Source: Streptomyces sp. CB02261
GTDB taxonomy: Bacteria > Actinomycetota > Actinomycetes > Streptomycetales > Streptomycetaceae
Direction of reading: 5' to 3'
DNA: 64,000 nt
NCBI RefSeq assembly: GCF_001905665.1
Contig: NZ_LIVX01000009.1
Span: 62,001-126,000, forward strand
Under the pieces are notes generated by a model. It had not been told where the DNA came from. It worked only from the letters and a program-made list of their open reading frames with translations, and searched no databases. Below, one piece after another: positions 61,516 to 64,000 of the stretch. How positions within the stretch are numbered: position 1 is the first letter of the stretch; the number at the start of each line of letters is the position of its first letter. A program made the translations under genes and the position numbers.

Positions 61516-62811
61516 CGACACCTTGAACCCCCCGTCGTCCGTCGCCCCCGAGACGAACACACCCCCGAGCCGCAACACCCGCTCCCGCATCCCCACCAGA
61601 CCGTTCCCCCCACTCGGCAACCGGACGTCCGCCGCACCCGCGTCCGAAGGACACGGACCGTTCTCCACCTGCATCGCGACCTCGGCCTCCCGATGCGCCA
61701 GACGCACCACGACCTTCGCCCCCGCCGCATGCTTGTGGACGTTCGTCAGCGCCTCCTGCACCACCCGGTACGCCGTCCGCTCCACCTCCGGCGGATACGC
61801 ACGCGCCTCACCGATCACCACGAACTCCACCACCGCCCCCGCCAGCCGCGACTGCTCGCACAACCCCTCCAGGGCGTCCAGACACGGCCCGTCCCCCTCC
61901 GCCGCGGCCTCGGCGGCCGCAGCGGCCGCCCGCCCGACAGCAGCCAGCGGCGGCACGGCCGGAGCCGCCGGAGCAGCCCCCTCCCGAAGCACCCCCAGCA
62001 TCTCCCGCAACTCCGTCAACGCCTGACGCCCCATGTCCCCCACAAGCGCCGCGTTCCTCACCGCCTTCTGCGGATCCTTCAACGCCACCGCCTGCAACGC
62101 CGCCGCGTGCACCACCATCAACGACACCCGGTGCGCCACCACGTCGTGCATCTCCCGCGCGATCCGCGTCCGCTCCTCCTGCCGCGCCCACTGCGCCCGC
62201 TGCTCCGCCCGGTCCGCGAGCAGCGACAGCTCCTGCTCCAGACTGTCGGCCCGCTCCCGCAAGCTCTCCATGAGCCGGCGACGGGCCCCTATGTACAGGC
62301 CGAAGAGCAGCGGCGGAGCGTTCAGGCCGAGGGTCATGAAGAGCGAGACGACCGGCACGTACCAGCCACTCGGGTCGAAGTCCCGCGCGTCGACGTCGGC
62401 CTGGGCGACGTCCTGCCGCAGCCGGACGACGGTCACGACGAACACGGCCACCGTCGACATCCCGGCGAGCACGGCCGTGATCCGCCGGGGCACCTCGGAG
62501 GCGGCGAGCGAGTACAGCCCGACGATCCCCATGAGGTAGCCCATCTCGGCGGGCGCCACGGCGATCGACACGAGCACGACCCCGACCGGCCACCGCCGCC
62601 GCACGAGCAGCACGGACCCGACGACCAGCCCGAACAGCACCCCCACGGGCACCGGCAGGCCGGCCTCCCCGGCGAACCCGACACCCTCCAGCGCGCACTC
62701 CAGCGCGGACACGACGGCGAGCCCGACATCGAGGACGACACTCCTGCGTCTCCCCCACCACCACCAGCCCCCGACGCCCCCAGCGCCCCGATCCGCCCCC
62801 GTTGTGGTCAT
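61477..62811 (-). CDS. Orphan HisKA_3 sensor histidine kinase
   Basis: The protein has 444 residues. About six hydrophobic segments lie in the first 180 residues (WWWWGRRRSVVLDVGLAVV onwards). A coiled linker leads to the DHp motif ARQEERTRIAREMHDVVAHR with phosphorylated His near residue 221, and a GHKL ATPase (AYRVVQEALTNVHKHA, NGLVGMRERV). This is the NarL/DesK-type two-component class. No response regulator gene adjoins, on either side, so its partner is elsewhere. The last eight residues are encoded within the repeat array. Confidence 0.92.
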   Translation of the reverse strand: MTTTGADRGAGGVGGWWWWGRRRSVVLDVGLAVVSALECALEGVGFAGEAGLPVPVGVLFGLVVGSVLLVRRRWPVGVVLVSIAVAPAEMGYLMGIVGLYSLAASEVPRRITAVLAGMSTVAVFVVTVVRLRQDVAQADVDARDFDPSGWYVPVVSLFMTLGLNAPPLLFGLYIGARRRLMESLRERADSLEQELSLLADRAEQRAQWARQEERTRIAREMHDVVAHRVSLMVVHAAALQAVALKDPQKAVRNAALVGDMGRQALTELREMLGVLREGAAPAAPAVPPLAAVGRAAAAAAEAAAEGDGPCLDALEGLCEQSRLAGAVVEFVVIGEARAYPPEVERTAYRVVQEALTNVHKHAAGAKVVVRLAHREAEVAMQVENGPCPSDAGAADVRLPSGGNGLVGMRERVLRLGGVFVSGATDDGGFKVSAVLPTGGPSVGV

Positions 62812-62939
62812 GCCTCCACCCTACGGGCGAGCCCCTTTCCCGAGCGCGCGACGTCAACGCTGCGCACACCTGTCCCTCGAACTGTTGAATCGCCAGCGCT
62901 TTCGACCCGGACGTCCGCATTCCGGACGACGGTGTTCGC

Positions 62940-63797
62940 ATGACCACCGAGATGAGCCGGTACGCCGACTTCGAATCCCTCCGGGAACAGGCCGTCGCCC
63001 TCCGCCGCGAGGGCCTCAGCCGCCGCCAGATCCGCGACCGCCTGCAGATCCACAACAACGACCTCCTCAACCGCCTGGTGAACGGCGAGCCACCCCCGGA
63101 CTGGACGAAACGCCCGAACGCCAAGGACGACCTCCGCGCCCGCGCGAGGGAGCTCCGCCTCCAGGGCATGACCTACGACCAGATCCAGGTGGAGCTTGGC
63201 TGCTCGAAGAGCTCGATCTCGCTGTGGGTGAGGGACCTGCCGAAAGTGGATCGCAGAACCCCTGCAGAGCAGGGCAGGGAGGCAGCGCTGAAACGATGGG
63301 CTCACGAAGGCCCCCTTCGCGAGGCCGCGCGCAATGCGGCTATTCGCGAGGCACGGGAGGCAGTCGGGACCCTCAGCGATCGAGAGCTCTTCTTGGCCGG
63401 AGTGGCCCTCTACTGGGCGGAAGGATCCAAGAGCAAGCCCTATCGCCGCGACGAAACCGTCGCCTTCATCAACAGCGACCCCGGCGTCATCGGCGTCTAC
63501 CTCGCCTGGCTCGACCTCTTGCAGATCCCACGCGAGCGGCTTCGGTTCCGGGTGATGATCCACGAGTCCGCCGACGTGAGCGGAGCGGAGCAGTACTGGG
63601 CAGACCTCGTCGGAACCTCGAGGTCACAGCTACAGAGGACGACGCTCAAGAAGCACAACCCGAAGACAGTCCGCAAGAACACCGGGTCCGACTATCGGGG
63701 ATGCTTGATCATCCGGGTGTCCGCCGGCTGCGACTTGTACCGTCGCATCGAGGGGTCCTGGTACGGCATAGTGGGGGCCACCACGCCAACGGACTGA
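62940..63797 (+). CDS. HTH protein with LAGLIDADG-like domain
   Basis: The protein has 285 residues. It has two helix-turn-helix units (ALRREGLSRRQIRDRLQI and ELRLQGMTYDQIQVELGCSK with SSISLWVRDL), then a C-terminal region from about 145 on (ELFLAGVALYWAEGSKSK, VAFINSDPGVIGVYLAWLDL, YRGCLIIRVSAGCDLYRRI) that resembles a LAGLIDADG homing-endonuclease fold with Glu in the acidic position. It looks like a domesticated endonuclease or regulator. Base composition is less GC-rich than around it. It ends 29 bp before tRNA-Gln. ATG 62940 or ATG 62952 may be the start. Confidence 0.78.
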   Translation: MTTEMSRYADFESLREQAVALRREGLSRRQIRDRLQIHNNDLLNRLVNGEPPPDWTKRPNAKDDLRARARELRLQGMTYDQIQVELGCSKSSISLWVRDLPKVDRRTPAEQGREAALKRWAHEGPLREAARNAAIREAREAVGTLSDRELFLAGVALYWAEGSKSKPYRRDETVAFINSDPGVIGVYLAWLDLLQIPRERLRFRVMIHESADVSGAEQYWADLVGTSRSQLQRTTLKKHNPKTVRKNTGSDYRGCLIIRVSAGCDLYRRIEGSWYGIVGATTPTD

Positions 63798-63826
63798 CGA
63801 ATTGTCCGTTTTGGCAGGCAATGCCA

Positions 63827-63901
63827 TCCCCTGTGGTGTAATTGGCAACACGGGTCACTTTGGATGATTTGTTCCAGGTTCGAGTCCTGGCAGGGGAGCC
63901 A
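63827..63901 (+). tRNA. tRNA-Gln (anticodon TTG), CCA encoded
   Basis: A full cloverleaf forms: acceptor TCCCCTG/CAGGGGA, D-stem GTGT/ACAC, anticodon stem GGTCA/TGATT (two GU pairs) with loop CTTTGGA giving anticodon TTG, T-stem CCAGG/CCTGG with TTCGAGT loop, discriminator G, then CCA at 63899-63901. It reads CAA Gln codons. A hairpin follows 8 bp later. Confidence 0.97.
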
Positions 63902-63908
63902 CACGCCA

Positions 63909-63937
63909 CGGGTCCTGACCATCACGGTCAGGACCCG
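63909..63937 (+). terminator. Terminator after tRNA-Gln
   Basis: CGGGTCCTGACC (63909-63920), loop ATCAC, GGTCAGGACCCG (63926-63937): 12 perfect pairs, 8 bp after the tRNA. The remaining bases to 64000 hold no gene start; CCTTCG and CGAAGG near the end form a loose inverted repeat. Confidence 0.85.
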
Positions 63938-64000
63938 CACTCATGTCCGCCCCCCGGCCCCCCGGTATCCTTCGTGCGTCCACCACCCAAAGCCGAAGGG

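Noticed and set aside
62940..63901. Integrated element at tRNA-Gln
   Set aside because: No integrase, no excisionase and no duplicated tRNA 3' end is visible within the window.

Overview
This window is chromosomal DNA of an actinomycete, almost certainly Streptomyces. GC content is very high, starts are often GTG or TTG, and many start/stop pairs overlap by 4 bp. The families are typically streptomycete: Scr1-type/DUF397/HATPase regulator sets, SUKH immunity-like proteins, a cellulose-binding-protein-type coiled coil, SCO6745-like and LppU/SCO3897-like proteins, and one rare TTA codon. Housekeeping anchors are mfd, mazG, a SurA-like lipoprotein and a tRNA-Gln(TTG). No gene-free stretch exceeds 300 bp; the longest is the 267-bp divergent gap at 60095-60361.

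Layout. 0-9.9 kb: a 5'-truncated flavohemoprotein-like reductase, mazG, a SurA-type lipoprotein, a GT2 glycosyltransferase divergent from a YfhO membrane protein, a GNAT, a choice-of-anchor-A surface protein and two coupled MarR-type genes. 9.9-17.5 kb: a secreted Ala/Pro-rich protein, an ECF sigma factor with a coupled membrane protein, an LppU-like protein, a Ser/Thr kinase coupled to a membrane protein, an HTH-methylase-TRD fusion and a membrane-anchored protein with a duplicated domain. 17.5-34.5 kb: a polymorphic-toxin island. A 3584-residue RHS protein (LamG domains, HINT domain, C-terminal non-specific nuclease) is followed by a perfect 18-bp hairpin and a run of small cytosolic proteins (DUF1963/YwqG, two unknowns, a HEAT-like gene on the opposite strand, a solenoid-like protein, Sel1, SUKH-3), several of which could be immunity proteins. 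34.6-46.4 kb: acetyltransferase-like, HNH lipoprotein, SCO6745/TetR divergent pair, SGNH hydrolase with a TTA codon, mfd, and a MacB-type ABC transporter. 46.5-56.3 kb: DHA2 exporter, double-MerR regulator with an erythromycin-esterase homologue, Scr1/DUF397/HATPase set, an FG-GAP secreted protein, a VOC protein, a decayed FG-GAP fragment and a coiled-coil cytoskeletal-type protein. 56.4-61.4 kb: a divergent locus pairing SUKH immunity folds with nucleic-acid-directed effector folds (Imm35-deaminase-SUKH-4, WHH nuclease-SUKH-1, YwqJ-type deaminase plus SUKH-3), with no visible secretion signals. 61.4-64 kb: an orphan histidine kinase, an HTH/LAGLIDADG-like protein and tRNA-Gln.

Two themes stand out. 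First, at least six sites (about 1.1, 6.5, 14.4, 35.5, 48.3 and 61.4 kb) carry tandem repeats in the 3' intergenic region. At five of them the repeat unit includes or resembles the stop-codon region of an adjacent gene. The unit sequences differ between sites, which suggests a recurrent process acting at gene ends rather than one mobile repeat. Second, there are two separate loci of conflict-type proteins: the secreted RHS toxin with its downstream array, and the apparently intracellular SUKH/deaminase/WHH locus.
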